From: Caldilineaceae bacterium bin5
GTDB taxonomy: Bacteria > Chloroflexota > Anaerolineae > Caldilineales > Caldilineaceae
DNA length: 64,000 bases
NCBI GenBank assembly: GCA_002238445.1
Contig: MPML01000002.1
Span: 186,001 to 250,000, forward strand
Direction of reading: 5' to 3'
Shown here: one piece after another, positions 8,809-18,530 of the stretch
Numbering within the stretch: position 1 is the stretch's first letter
How the letters are laid out: the number at the start of each line of letters is the position of its first letter
The notes under the pieces: generated by a model
What the model was told of the DNA's origin: nothing
Seen by the model: only the letters and a program-made list of their open reading frames with translations
The model's database searches: none
Program-made: the position numbers and the translations under genes

Positions 8809-9192
8809 ATCGTTGTCGGACGCTTACCAGGTAATTGGCTCATCAGTCAAGGGATGTCCTCTGGGGTCGGGCAGGCCGATGCCGGTCAGGACATTACGGG
8901 GACTAGCCTCTGTCAACAGTTAATTCCAAGTGGAGAGCCACGCGGTTGCCTGTGGAGGCTCTTCACTCCTGTTTCCCACCTCCCCAAACACCTCTACTGC
9001 AGGCCGCGTAGATTTCGCCTTCGCCTCTCTTCGATTTGATTTGCGCCCCCTGTGCCCTTCTTCTTTGCCAACCCCAACCCCTTTCGCTTTCGCAAAGAAT
9101 CTGGAATGCACCTGTAAAGACCTGTGGTTTGATATTCCGCCATAGTCGGGTGGAGCTGGATTCCTTTCGTATAAGGAACTGTTTGCGCGACG
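8809..9192. other. intergenic stretch, pyrimidine-rich, no gene seen
   Basis: 384 bases between convergent genes. From about 8960 to 9110 the plus strand is rich in C and T. No hairpin with a T tract, no homologous relic and no credible reading frame was seen. Confidence 0.45.
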
Positions 9193-10248
9193 TCAGACGC
9201 GGACGGGCTGGCCAGTGCTTGCGGACTCTTGGGCGGCGAGGAGAGAGCACAGGATGGTGCGGCCTTCGGCGCCGGTCAGGCTTGGCGGGCCGCCGTCGTG
9301 GAGCGCGTCGATGAGGTGGCGGGTGGCGTGGATGAAGCTCTGTTCCCAGCCGGCGGGGATGTCGTCGAAGGTGCGGGTCTGGCCGTCGCGGGAGAGGGTG
9401 ACGGGCGGTGCGTCGGTGAGGCGGCCGTGGCCGCCGTTGATCCAGACGACGCCCTTTGTGCCTGTGATTTCGACGCGGTCGTCCTGGGCGTAGTAGCTGG
9501 TTTCTATTTGGAGTTGCGGCGAGTAAACGACTTCGAGTGAGCCGAGGCGGTTGGCGGGGAACTTCCAGGAGACGATGGCGGGGGTGTCGAGGACGCGGCC
9601 GGGCATCAGCTCCATCTGGCCGATCCAGGCGTGGACCTCTTCGGCCAGTTCCATGAAGTGCCAGGCGAGGGCGAATTTGTGGTGGCCGTCGTCGAAGAGC
9701 AGGGGGCCGCCGCCGCAGATTGCCGGGTCGAAGCGCCAGGCCCAGGCAGAGAGGGGCACGTGCCAGGCAGTGGGGCTGAAGCCGGCGTTGCTCTTGATGC
9801 GGATGGTGAGGGGGTCGCCGATTTCGCCGGCATCGATCAGTTCCTTGGCATGGACGACGGGCGGGTAGAAGATGAAATTTTCGTAGACGCGTATGGTGTG
9901 ATCGGCGGCCGCGGCGGCGGCAATCATCTCGTCGGCCTGGGCGAGGGAGAGCGCCATTGGTTTCTGGACGGAGACGTGCTTGCCGGAGGCGAGAGCGTCG
10001 AGGGTTACGGGATGGTGGAGGTGATGGGGCAGGAGAACCTCGACGAGGTCGAGGTCGGGTTGGGCGAGCAGGTCGTGGTGGTTGGTGAAGACGCGGGCGG
10101 CCGGCACGTTCCAGGCGGCTGCGCGGCGCTGGGCGCTTTCTGCGTCGATATCGCAGACGGCTGTGATTTGGGCGCGGTCGTTCTGGAGATATTCGAGGGC
10201 GTGGAGGTCGCTGATGCGGCCGGTGCCGATGATGCCTACGCGCAGCAT
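9193..10248 (-). CDS. Gfo/Idh/MocA family oxidoreductase
   Basis: 351 residues. The N-terminal Rossmann fold shows GIIGTGRISDLHALEYL and the acidic end of strand 2 at CDIDAE. The central signature reads VSVQKPMALS, so the usual EKP is QKP: the catalytic Lys is kept but the preceding Glu is changed. FDDGHHKFALAWHF supplies the active-site His. The C-terminal sheet domain ends STGQPVRV. Such enzymes oxidise or reduce sugars, inositols or sugar acids with NAD(P). A truncated copy of its tail lies at 7359-7592 on the other side of the 7726 gene. Confidence 0.88.
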   Translation of the reverse strand: MLRVGIIGTGRISDLHALEYLQNDRAQITAVCDIDAESAQRRAAAWNVPAARVFTNHHDLLAQPDLDLVEVLLPHHLHHPVTLDALASGKHVSVQKPMALSLAQADEMIAAAAAADHTIRVYENFIFYPPVVHAKELIDAGEIGDPLTIRIKSNAGFSPTAWHVPLSAWAWRFDPAICGGGPLLFDDGHHKFALAWHFMELAEEVHAWIGQMELMPGRVLDTPAIVSWKFPANRLGSLEVVYSPQLQIETSYYAQDDRVEITGTKGVVWINGGHGRLTDAPPVTLSRDGQTRTFDDIPAGWEQSFIHATRHLIDALHDGGPPSLTGAEGRTILCSLLAAQESASTGQPVRV

Positions 10249-10299
10249 AGGAAGGCGGTAGCTCCTCGGTTCAGTTTATGACCTGCCAGACAAAGCAGG

Positions 10300-10794
10300 T
10301 CAGGTTCCATTCATCTCCAGGCCGCCCAGATGGATTACGGACTCAAGATCTTCGGCGGCATCGGGCATAAGGCGGGCAACCGTCTCCCTTACCAGGCGCA
10401 GATCTTCCTCAGTGGCGAGCCCCAGCATTTTCGAGAGGTCGGCGAGATCCTGGGTGCGCGAGGTCTCCATTTTCATAAGCACAAGATAAGGCAGGTCTAG
10501 CACCGGGTAGCCAGCGGCGTCGGTTCGGCCGGGTTGCAAGGCTTCTTCGATCCAGGGGAAGGGGAGTAGGAGCAGGTCGACCTCGGTGCCGTCGGGTGCG
10601 TAAAACATATAGCCTGGGATTGACAGTTCTGCAGCAAGTTGGTAGCCCGCTTCCTTCAGGCGGGCGAGCGCGATGTCGCTGTCCTCATGGTGTACAAGAA
10701 TGTCGAAATCCCTAGTCATTCGTTCAGGCATGTAGGCGCGGGTGGCGACCCCGCCGACGACAGCCCATCGGATACCTTTGAGTATGGTACGCAA
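10300..10794 (-). CDS. nucleotidyltransferase-fold protein; start uncertain
   Basis: 164 residues from TTG at 10794. WAVVGGVATRAYMPERMTRDFDILV matches the GG...DxD core of nucleotidyltransferase-fold proteins such as AbiEii or DUF6036 relatives, followed by TEVDLLLLP and the helical VLMKMETSRTQDLADLSKML. The same frame stays open upstream to 10980 and encodes a protein-like stretch (LTPAQRRRFLISIALRRQQ) with no ATG, GTG or TTG. A GGAGG (10984-10988) lies 9 nt before an ATC codon at 10974. So the true start is either TTG 10794 or a non-standard or mis-sequenced codon near 10974. No partner antitoxin-type gene adjoins it, so a toxin role is not claimed. Confidence 0.65.
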   Translation of the reverse strand: MRTILKGIRWAVVGGVATRAYMPERMTRDFDILVHHEDSDIALARLKEAGYQLAAELSIPGYMFYAPDGTEVDLLLLPFPWIEEALQPGRTDAAGYPVLDLPYLVLMKMETSRTQDLADLSKMLGLATEEDLRLVRETVARLMPDAAEDLESVIHLGGLEMNGT

Positions 10795-10975
10795 ATCTGG
10801 CCACGAATAAAGTGCCGAGCGTTCGCGCAGGAATTGGGGCGCGCTGCCGGTCCCAGGCTGCTGGCGGCGCAGGGCGATCGAGATAAGAAAGCGGCGTCGC
10901 TGTGCCGGGGTAAGTTGCCCGTCGGGGGCGATGTCAGCGATGGCTGGCGGTACTTTCGCAATCTTTTTGACGATG

Positions 10976-11713
10976 TCAGCCTACCTCCGTGTTGGTGGGG
11001 TAGAGGTCGATGCGTTCGGCGTTGGCGCGCAGGGGGAGGCCGGCGGCGTAGAGGACGGTGTCGGCGATGTCTTCGGACTGCATCATGAGCTTGCGGGCTT
11101 CCTGGGGGGGCGGGACAGGCCGACGGTCTAGGAGGGGCGTGGCGGTGACGCCGGGGTTGATGATGCAGGCGCGCACGCCATGCGGGTTGCCCTCTTCGTT
11201 GGTGACTCGGTTGAGGGCATGCATGCCCAGTTTGGCGCTGCTGTAGGCGACGCCGGAGAGGAGGCTGGGATAGTTGGCGGCGCGGGAGCCGATGTTGATG
11301 ATGGTGCCGGCGCCGCGCTCTTTCATCTGGGGCATGAGCAGGTTGGTGAAGAGATAGGCGCTGACGAGATTGACGTCGGCGACGACGCGCCAGTCTTCCA
11401 TGGTGGTGGCGTCGATGCTGCGGTTGGTGACGTTGGTGCCGGCGTTGTTGACGAGCACGTGGATGGGGCCGAGCTCGGCGTCGATCTTTTTGACGGTGGC
11501 ACGGATCTGGGCTTCGTCGCCGACGTCGCAGGGGAATACGAGGGCGCTGCCGCCGTCGTTCTCGATGCGTTGGGCGAGGGCGCGGAGCACTTCCTCGCGG
11601 CGGGCGATCATAGCCACATGCGCGCCGGCGGCTGCAAATTTCAGCGCGATTGCCTCACCGAAGCCGCTGCTGGCGCCGGTTACGATTACGTTCTGACCGG
11701 AAAAGTCACTCAA
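10976..11713 (-). CDS. short-chain dehydrogenase/reductase
   Basis: 245 residues from TTG at 11713, which has AAGGAG 8 nt upstream. An ATG at 11746 adds 11 residues but has only a weak site. Motifs: VIVTGASSGFGEA for the NAD(P) loop, CDVGDEAQ, LVNNAGTN, the Ser region NIGSRAANY and the catalytic YSSAKLGMH. The end overlaps the open frame of the nucleotidyltransferase. In this sugar-acid setting it probably reduces or oxidises a sugar or keto-sugar. The substrate cannot be read from the sequence. Confidence 0.9.
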   Translation of the reverse strand: MSDFSGQNVIVTGASSGFGEAIALKFAAAGAHVAMIARREEVLRALAQRIENDGGSALVFPCDVGDEAQIRATVKKIDAELGPIHVLVNNAGTNVTNRSIDATTMEDWRVVADVNLVSAYLFTNLLMPQMKERGAGTIINIGSRAANYPSLLSGVAYSSAKLGMHALNRVTNEEGNPHGVRACIINPGVTATPLLDRRPVPPPQEARKLMMQSEDIADTVLYAAGLPLRANAERIDLYPTNTEVG

Positions 11714-11766
11714 TGTATGGTCTCCTTGTTTGATCCTGCGCGACATACCCTGAAATTGGGAGGCGC

Positions 11767-13185
<1,419 letters not shown>

Positions 13186-13323
13186 GGGATGGTTCCCTTT
13201 CTTTTCTTAACGTTGAGTCTACTTTAGGGGCGCTGCAGGTCGAAGATTAGGCGTCGCGTTGAGGGAGGCCATCAAACGATTACCTGGCCTTCCGCTCTAT
13301 CCGGATTCCCGCGGCCCCTGCCG

Positions 13324-14882
13324 TCATCCTGGCATTCCTACCTGTTTGCCCGAAAGATCCAAAGGCGGCGGGGGCCAGTGCAGGCCGCGCTGGCCTGAGA
13401 GCTCCCGGCTTTTGACGGGCTGCCACTCTTTTTCGGGCAGGCCGACGAGTTCGGCGTCCTGCAGCCACTCCTCGTCGTTGCCGTAGAGCTCGCCCACCAG
13501 CAGCGCGGTCATGCTTTGGCGCAGGGTGGCGTGGCTTTCCGCACCGCTCAGGTCGTTCATTTCCTGCGGGTCGGCTTCCAGATCGAAGAGTTGGAAACGG
13601 TTGCCGGTTGGGTAGTAGATCAGTTTGTACTGTTCCTGCCGGATCATGCGCGAGGCCATGGGACCTTCGCCGACTTCGCCGAAGAGATAGGGGCGCTGCG
13701 CGTCTCCGACCATGGACATGCCTTCGACGGTCTCCGGGATTGGAATGCCGGCGAGGTCGAGCAGGGTGGGCATGACGTCCTGCCAGCCAACGAGACGGTC
13801 ATTTTGCGTGCAGGCGGGTGTGCGCTCGTCGCCGGCGGGGCCGAGGAGCAGCATAGGGATGTTGGCGGACTGCTCGTAGTAGAGGCGCTTGGCCCAGAGA
13901 CCATGCTGGCCGAGCATGTCGCCGTGGTCGCTGGTGAAGCAAATGATGGTGTTGTCGAGCAGCCTTTCCTCCCGCAGCGTGCCGATGACGCGGCGCAACT
14001 GGTGGTCGATGTGGGTGCAGAGCGCGTAGAAGGCACGGTGGATGCCTTGCAGCTCCTCATCACTGAAGCTCGTGCCGTAACGGGTCTGGATCATCTGAAG
14101 CGCGTAGGGCAGGCTGTCAAAGTCCTGTGACCATGCGGCCCGGTTGGGGAGAGGAATGTCGACGTCGCGGTAGAGATTATAGTACCACTCGAGGGGGACG
14201 AGCGGCGGGGGGGGGGGGGAGTAGGAGGGGGAGCAGAAGCCGGGCCGGGGGGGGGGCGGGGGTGGGGATGGCAGTAGGAGAGGAACCAGAAGCCGGGCCG
14301 GGTTGGGTCACGGCGGCGGATCATGCGGCACATCTGGTCGGTGGCCCAGTTGGTGACATGGGTCTCTTCGGACAGATGCCAGGGGCGATAACTGTACTCG
14401 TTATTGCTCATGCCATGAGCGAAGGAGCGTCCGGGATGGCCCTCTTCGCCGAGCCAGAGCTCGTAGTCGTCGATTGCGCCGAGGATGGGGCGTCCCTCCT
14501 CGGCGAGGATGACGTCGTCGAAGCCGATGCGATCGCGTTGGGGGAAGACGTGCAGCTTGCCGACGGCGTAGGCCTGGTAGCCGCTATCGCGGAAGGTCTG
14601 GGCGACTGTCGGCAACTGCGGCATCGGCTCCTGCACTTTGAAGACACGGTCGCCGTGGGTACGGGTGGTGGCGCCTGTCATGAGTGTGCGGCGGGCCGGG
14701 ATGCAGACGGGGCACTCGGCGTAGGCGTTGGTGTAGCGGACGCCGGCGCCGGCGAGGCTGTCCAAGGTGGGTGTGCGGATTGCGGGATGACCGGCCCCGC
14801 CCATGAGGTGGGCGGGCCAGTGGTCGGTGGAAATCAGCAGAACAGACGGCGCGTCCGGGCCGCGGCGGGATTGGGAAGCCAT
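13324..14882 (-). pseudogene. sulfatase (type I), frameshifted by a 53-bp noisy duplication
   Basis: The N-terminal part starts at 14882 (MASQSRRGPDAPSVLLISTD). It holds the sulfatase signature VCIPARRTLMTG, whose Cys would become formylglycine (C-x-P-A-R), and VGKLHVFPQ. The C-terminal part in another frame continues LEWYYNLYRDVDIPLP, then FTSDHGDMLGQHGLWAK with metal-site Asp/His, and ends near 13324. The frames are separated by a 53-bp duplication (14220-14325). Removing one unit restores a 501-residue protein of normal family length. It would hydrolyse sulfate esters, probably on a sugar. No signal peptide is obvious. Confidence 0.78.
14220..14325. repeat. 53-bp imperfect tandem duplication, one copy G-corrupted
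   Basis: Copy 1 (14220-14272) and copy 2 (14273-14325) share AGTAGGAG and CAGAAGCCGGGCCGGG. Nearly all differences are G in copy 1, including a run of ten G. The bases before copy 1 include a run of more than ten G (about 14207-14219). It is the same kind of lesion as at 12651, only 1.4 kb away. Confidence 0.75.
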
Positions 14883-14898
14883 AGCAGGACTCCAGACT

Positions 14899-15855
14899 CT
14901 AGTGGTATTGCGCCAAGTCGGCGATGGCGGCCTTCACTTCGCGGCTGATCGCGGCGGGGACCGGCGGGTTGAAGGGCGCGCCTTCGCCGCCGTCGATGTC
15001 GTCGAAGCCGCTTTGGGCCATGGCGGAGATGACGGCTGAGTAGTTGTAGCGGCGGCCGTCGCGGAAGCGAAGTTCCTCGAGGGAGGAGATGGCGTCTTCT
15101 ACGCGCTGCGACTCAGCGTGGTCGCCGGCGCGTTGGGCGTTGTTGATGGCATCGGAGGCCTTGGAGTAGGCGACGGCGATACCGGAGGTGTGGCCCTTGG
15201 TGCCGAGCTGGGAGGCGCGGGTGCAGCGGTCGCCGATGCCCCAGATGACGAGGCCGTTATCGCCAATGGCCTGCACGAGCGGCTGGACGTCGTCTTCACT
15301 TGTGCCCACTTTGACGCCGACGAAGGCTTCGGAGTCGCGGAAGAGGCTGCCCATTTGCGAAAGGTCGCGGCTGTCTTTGAAGTAGTAGATGAGACGGGCG
15401 CCGAAGCGGTCGTCCACTTCTTCGCCAAAGGCCATGAACTCGCTGTACATGCCGTCGGGATCGTAGACGCCGGCGAGGGGCATGATGAGATAAGCGTCGG
15501 GCGGACGCTGTAGACCGTTGAGTTCGCCGATTAGGTCTTTGGCATCGGCGAGCGGACTGGGCATCACGCCGGCCACATAGACGCCCTCGTTGCCCATGTC
15601 GCGGGTGGTGATGTCGACCAGGCGGACTTGCTCGGCGCGGGTCATCTGGTGAATAGGGCTGGTGCCGGCTATTGAGAGCACGCGGGGACGGCCTTCACTA
15701 AGATTGTTGGTCTGCATCAGGTAACGCACATTTTTGAGATGCGCGTCGTAGTCGATGCTGCCGTTGCGGTAGGGCGCGCAGGGGATGGCGGTTACACCTT
15801 CGAGGGCGGACAGTAGCTGATTGGTCGAGAGTTGGGGGGCAGTGGCGACAGTCAT
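14899..15855 (-). CDS. DapA-family (dihydrodipicolinate synthase/aldolase type) lyase
   Basis: 318 residues. The barrel fits N-acetylneuraminate lyase/DapA relatives: GVTAIPCAPYRNGSIDYDAH at the start, Tyr 157/158 in LIYYFKDS, and the Schiff-base Lys 182 in VGVKVGTSEDD. Such enzymes condense or cleave pyruvate-type 2-keto acids, for example 2-keto-3-deoxy sugar acids. It follows the enolase-superfamily gene at 15941-17107 and precedes a sulfatase, all on the minus strand. A dehydratase-then-aldolase route for a sugar acid is therefore a reasonable inference. The usual GxxGE motif reads SIAGTSPIHQ here, so the substrate may be unusual. Confidence 0.85.
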   Translation of the reverse strand: MTVATAPQLSTNQLLSALEGVTAIPCAPYRNGSIDYDAHLKNVRYLMQTNNLSEGRPRVLSIAGTSPIHQMTRAEQVRLVDITTRDMGNEGVYVAGVMPSPLADAKDLIGELNGLQRPPDAYLIMPLAGVYDPDGMYSEFMAFGEEVDDRFGARLIYYFKDSRDLSQMGSLFRDSEAFVGVKVGTSEDDVQPLVQAIGDNGLVIWGIGDRCTRASQLGTKGHTSGIAVAYSKASDAINNAQRAGDHAESQRVEDAISSLEELRFRDGRRYNYSAVISAMAQSGFDDIDGGEGAPFNPPVPAAISREVKAAIADLAQYH

Positions 15856-15940
15856 GGAGGCTCCTCCTGGGAACGCAGTTTTTTTCGGCTGCGCGTTTAC
15901 CGATTCTTGAATGTGCTGTATGAAGTTGCGTAGTGCGTTG

Positions 15941-17107
15941 TCAGTTGCCGTATTCTACCACTGACACGCGATTTCGCTCTACCCAATCCCAGTTGATGTC
16001 AACGCCGAGTCCGGGACCTTGGGGGATGGAGACGTGGCCGTTGGCGTCGATGGCTTCGAGGTCGTCTACGTAGTCGATGTACAGTTCGGGCACGTGGCTG
16101 GCGGGCGCTTTGGGGTGGAGCAGGCCCATTTCGTAGTAGTTTGTGTTGCGGATGGCGGCCATGCACTGACGCTGGGCGGGGCCGGGGCCGTGGAATTCGA
16201 GATCGATACCGAGGGCTTCGCAGGCGTGGGCGAGTTTCATGACGCCGGTGATGCCGTCGTAGCCGATATCGCCGCGCACGTAGTCGGTGGCGTCGGCGAG
16301 GGCGAAGTCGATGTGCGGCTCGAGCGAACGGACATGCTCGGTCTGCAGTATAGGCGTGTTGATCAGCTGGCGCAGCTTGCGGTGGGCGAACTGGGAGATG
16401 CCGCCGTCGCGGTAGGGGTCTTCGTACCAGAAGAAGCGGTTTTCGTCACAGGCCCAGCCGACTTTGACGGCGTCGCCGAAGGTTATGAGCTCGCAGGCGG
16501 GGTCGAGCATGAGGTCCATTTTGTCGCCGACGCGTTTGCCGACGGCGTGGACGTTGGCGACTTCCTGGCTGACGGGCGCGCGGCCCCAGCCGTGGATTTT
16601 GAAGGCGGGGTAGCCGAGCTCGAGGCACTGTTCGGCGAAGTCGGCGAAGGCTTCGGGTGTTGAGAGGCCGTCGGGCTGGTGGTCGCCGTGGTAGGTGCTG
16701 GCGTAGCAGGGGATGCTGTCTTTGTAGCCGCCGAGCAGTTTGTAGACGGGCTGGTCGTATAGCTTGCCAGCGATATCCCAGAGGGCGATGTCGATGGGCG
16801 CCATGCCGATGCGGGCGACCTGGCGGAGGGCGCGTTTGACTTCGGTGTAGATGAGTTCGCGCTGGAGGGCGCTGCGTCCGATGAGAAAGTGCGCAAAGGT
16901 GGGAATGGTTGCGGCATCGGCGCCACCACCGCCGGCGTATTCACCGACGATGCCCTGGTCGGTTTCGATGCGGAGGATGCTGCCCTGGGACTTGATGCGG
17001 CTGCCCGGCTCGTAGACGAGGTTGAAGCCGTTGTAGTCTTTGCCGAGATTTACTCTCTCGCTTTCATAGGTGTGGATTTCGATTTTGGTGATGATTGGGT
17101 CGGCCAT
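15941..17107 (-). CDS. mandelate racemase/muconate-lactonizing (enolase superfamily) enzyme
   Basis: 388 residues from ATG at 17107 with GAGGA upstream. A longer frame to 17170 exists but lacks family similarity. Features: PAFKIHGWGRAP (Lys-x-His in place of Lys-x-Lys), MLDPACELI (Asp), FWYEDPYRDGG (Glu), ILQTEHVRSL (Glu) and DLEFHGPGPAQ (His). This pattern suits acid-sugar dehydratases of the MR group. It is only distantly like the enzyme at 7726. Its neighbours are a DapA-type lyase (85 nt downstream) and sulfatases, which suggests breakdown of sulfated sugar acids. Confidence 0.86.
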   Translation of the reverse strand: MADPIITKIEIHTYESERVNLGKDYNGFNLVYEPGSRIKSQGSILRIETDQGIVGEYAGGGGADAATIPTFAHFLIGRSALQRELIYTEVKRALRQVARIGMAPIDIALWDIAGKLYDQPVYKLLGGYKDSIPCYASTYHGDHQPDGLSTPEAFADFAEQCLELGYPAFKIHGWGRAPVSQEVANVHAVGKRVGDKMDLMLDPACELITFGDAVKVGWACDENRFFWYEDPYRDGGISQFAHRKLRQLINTPILQTEHVRSLEPHIDFALADATDYVRGDIGYDGITGVMKLAHACEALGIDLEFHGPGPAQRQCMAAIRNTNYYEMGLLHPKAPASHVPELYIDYVDDLEAIDANGHVSIPQGPGLGVDINWDWVERNRVSVVEYGN

Positions 17108-17383
17108 GGTTGATCCTCGTGTGGGGTGGAGTGGTGGGATGTGAAGAAGGCTCGCCGTACGTAGGCCCATGTTGCGGCGGGCTACCGGCAGAGCGGACGT
17201 ATTCGCTGTATTCTACACCTACTCAGGCGACTGTGCATCCTGGCGGCTGGGAGACAGGGGAAACTATCTGAATTCGGACGCCAGAGTAGCCCGCGAAGGG
17301 CACCCCTGCTGATTCAGCCAGCACTACGCGGATTTGTCTCAGTACGATGCATTTGCCCTGCCAATTGCGGAATCTGTCCGGAC

Positions 17384-17566
17384 CAGCCCTTCAACCCCGC
17401 CGCGATTCAGGTAATCTTATGTCATATTCGGTTGGCAGCCGCCACGTTAGCTGAGCCGCGCGGCTGGCATCGGGGCGTAGGGTCGGTGAGCGATGGTTTT
17501 GGAGGGGGGCGTTGCGGGGGCGCAGCCCCTGCACAAGGGAGGCCGCTTGCGGCCGACCGCCCATAT
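17384..17566 (+). repeat. interspersed intergenic repeat, copy R1 (flank type A)
   Basis: The core at 17507-17562 can fold as an outer stem GGGCG/CGCCC enclosing hairpin 1 (17514-17532, 8 bp, loop GCA) and hairpin 2 (17541-17554, GGCCGC-TT-GCGGCC). The left flank from 17384 (CAACC..GCCGCGATTCAGG, TTCGGTTGGCAGCCG, GGTCGGTGAG) is shared only with the copy at 53387. It sits between two minus-strand genes in a 520-base gap. Nothing else was recognised in 17108-17383. Confidence 0.8.
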
Positions 17567-17627
17567 TAGAAATCGCCATAGGGAGCCTCAGGGAATATGA
17601 AAACAAGGCCGACGGATGGCGAGGACG

Positions 17628-18005
17628 CTATGTTCTGCGAAGCTTCCTGCGGATGTAGAGTTCTCCTCCAAAAGCGATGAACATGCCGACGATCAGGGGC
17701 AGGAAGTTGAGGGAAGAGGCGGCGTCAAAGAGCGCAAAGGATAGCCATACTGATAGGCCGATAACGGGCGTGAAGATAGCCAGCGAGAGCTGTACGTCGC
17801 GGAGAGTTTTGCGTTTGTAGATCAGTTCATGGGTGAAGGATATCGCGGAAACAGCAATGCACATGAAGGAATATCGCAGGCGAAAGTCTGTTTGGAAATA
17901 GGGGCCGCCAAGCCAGTCGCCGAGGAGAAGGACTGCGAGGGTCCAGATGAGTATTGAGTGCAGATAGGGGATTTTCCGCCATCTCGTCAGAATTTTCACC
18001 ATCAT
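17628..18005 (-). CDS. small membrane protein of unknown function
   Basis: 125 residues, not recognised. Four hydrophobic segments are visible: about 14-32 (SILIWTLAVLLLGDWLGG), 43-58 (YSFMCIAVSAISFTHE), 73-92 (LSLAIFTPVIGLSVWLS) and 98-115 (LNFLPLIVGMFIAFGGEL), followed by a basic end, RRKLRRT. GGGAGG stands 8 nt before the ATG. It is 26 nt after the end of the neighbouring repeat gap gene order and 26 nt upstream of the Rieske gene's stop on the same strand, so it may be transcribed from its own promoter downstream of the Rieske gene. Confidence 0.6.
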   Translation of the reverse strand: MMVKILTRWRKIPYLHSILIWTLAVLLLGDWLGGPYFQTDFRLRYSFMCIAVSAISFTHELIYKRKTLRDVQLSLAIFTPVIGLSVWLSFALFDAASSLNFLPLIVGMFIAFGGELYIRRKLRRT

Positions 18006-18031
18006 CGGAAGTGCCTCCCTGATCCATTGTG

Positions 18032-18508
18032 CTAGGCGTGCAGGACGACCCAGCCGTCTTCGACGGTTACTTCGAAACTTTCGACCGAGGGATCTTCCTC
18101 TTCTTGCGCGGGCTGCTCGACGGTTACGTCGTAGGTGCGGACGCGCAACCGGTGGGGGTTGAATACCGAGCGGCCGGTGGCGATGTCGAATTCCCAGCCG
18201 TGCCAGGGGCAGCGCAGTATCTGGCCGTCGCGTTCCCAGATGATCTCGCCGGGGTTAGTGGAGCGGGCGGTGCCGGTGATGGTGCCGCGGCAGAGGGGCG
18301 CGCCCTGGTGGGGGCAGAGGCTGCGCAGTGCGTAGTAGTCGCCGTGGACGTTGAAGACGCCGATTGAACGGCGGCGCACTTCGACGATTTTTCGTTCGCC
18401 GGGGGGCAGGTCGCTAACGCGGCAGATAGGATGGGGACGGGTGCCAGGGCGACGAGGAGAGGTCTCGGAGGCTGGCCGGGGGACTGGCTGCGGACTGTTG
18501 CTGGACAT
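18032..18508 (-). CDS. Rieske [2Fe-2S] domain protein
   Basis: 158 residues from ATG at 18508, with GGGAGAAA upstream. A longer frame into the sulfatase gene is a shadow. The Rieske ligands are complete: C65-P-H67 (SLCPHQGAPLC) and C100-PW-H103 (LRCPWHGWEFDIATG). The first 30 residues are Ser/Pro-rich and likely disordered. The protein has no other domain, so it resembles ferredoxin components of dioxygenase-type systems (NirD/Rieske ferredoxin-like) or a stand-alone electron carrier. The sulfatase ends 22 nt before it on the same strand. No oxygenase subunit adjoins it. Confidence 0.88.
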   Translation of the reverse strand: MSSNSPQPVPRPASETSPRRPGTRPHPICRVSDLPPGERKIVEVRRRSIGVFNVHGDYYALRSLCPHQGAPLCRGTITGTARSTNPGEIIWERDGQILRCPWHGWEFDIATGRSVFNPHRLRVRTYDVTVEQPAQEEEDPSVESFEVTVEDGWVVLHA

Positions 18509-18530
18509 GCTTTCTCCCACAGGGGGTTCC

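Noticed and set aside
8809..9192. Non-coding RNA in the pyrimidine-rich gap
   Set aside because: No conserved structure, promoter or terminator could be seen.
10300..10794. Toxin of an AbiE-like toxin-antitoxin pair
   Set aside because: No antitoxin-type gene adjoins it; the neighbours are an SDR and a dehydrogenase, so only the fold is called.
13324..14882. Programmed frameshift in the sulfatase
   Set aside because: No slippery heptamer with a downstream structure; the break coincides with a noisy duplication.
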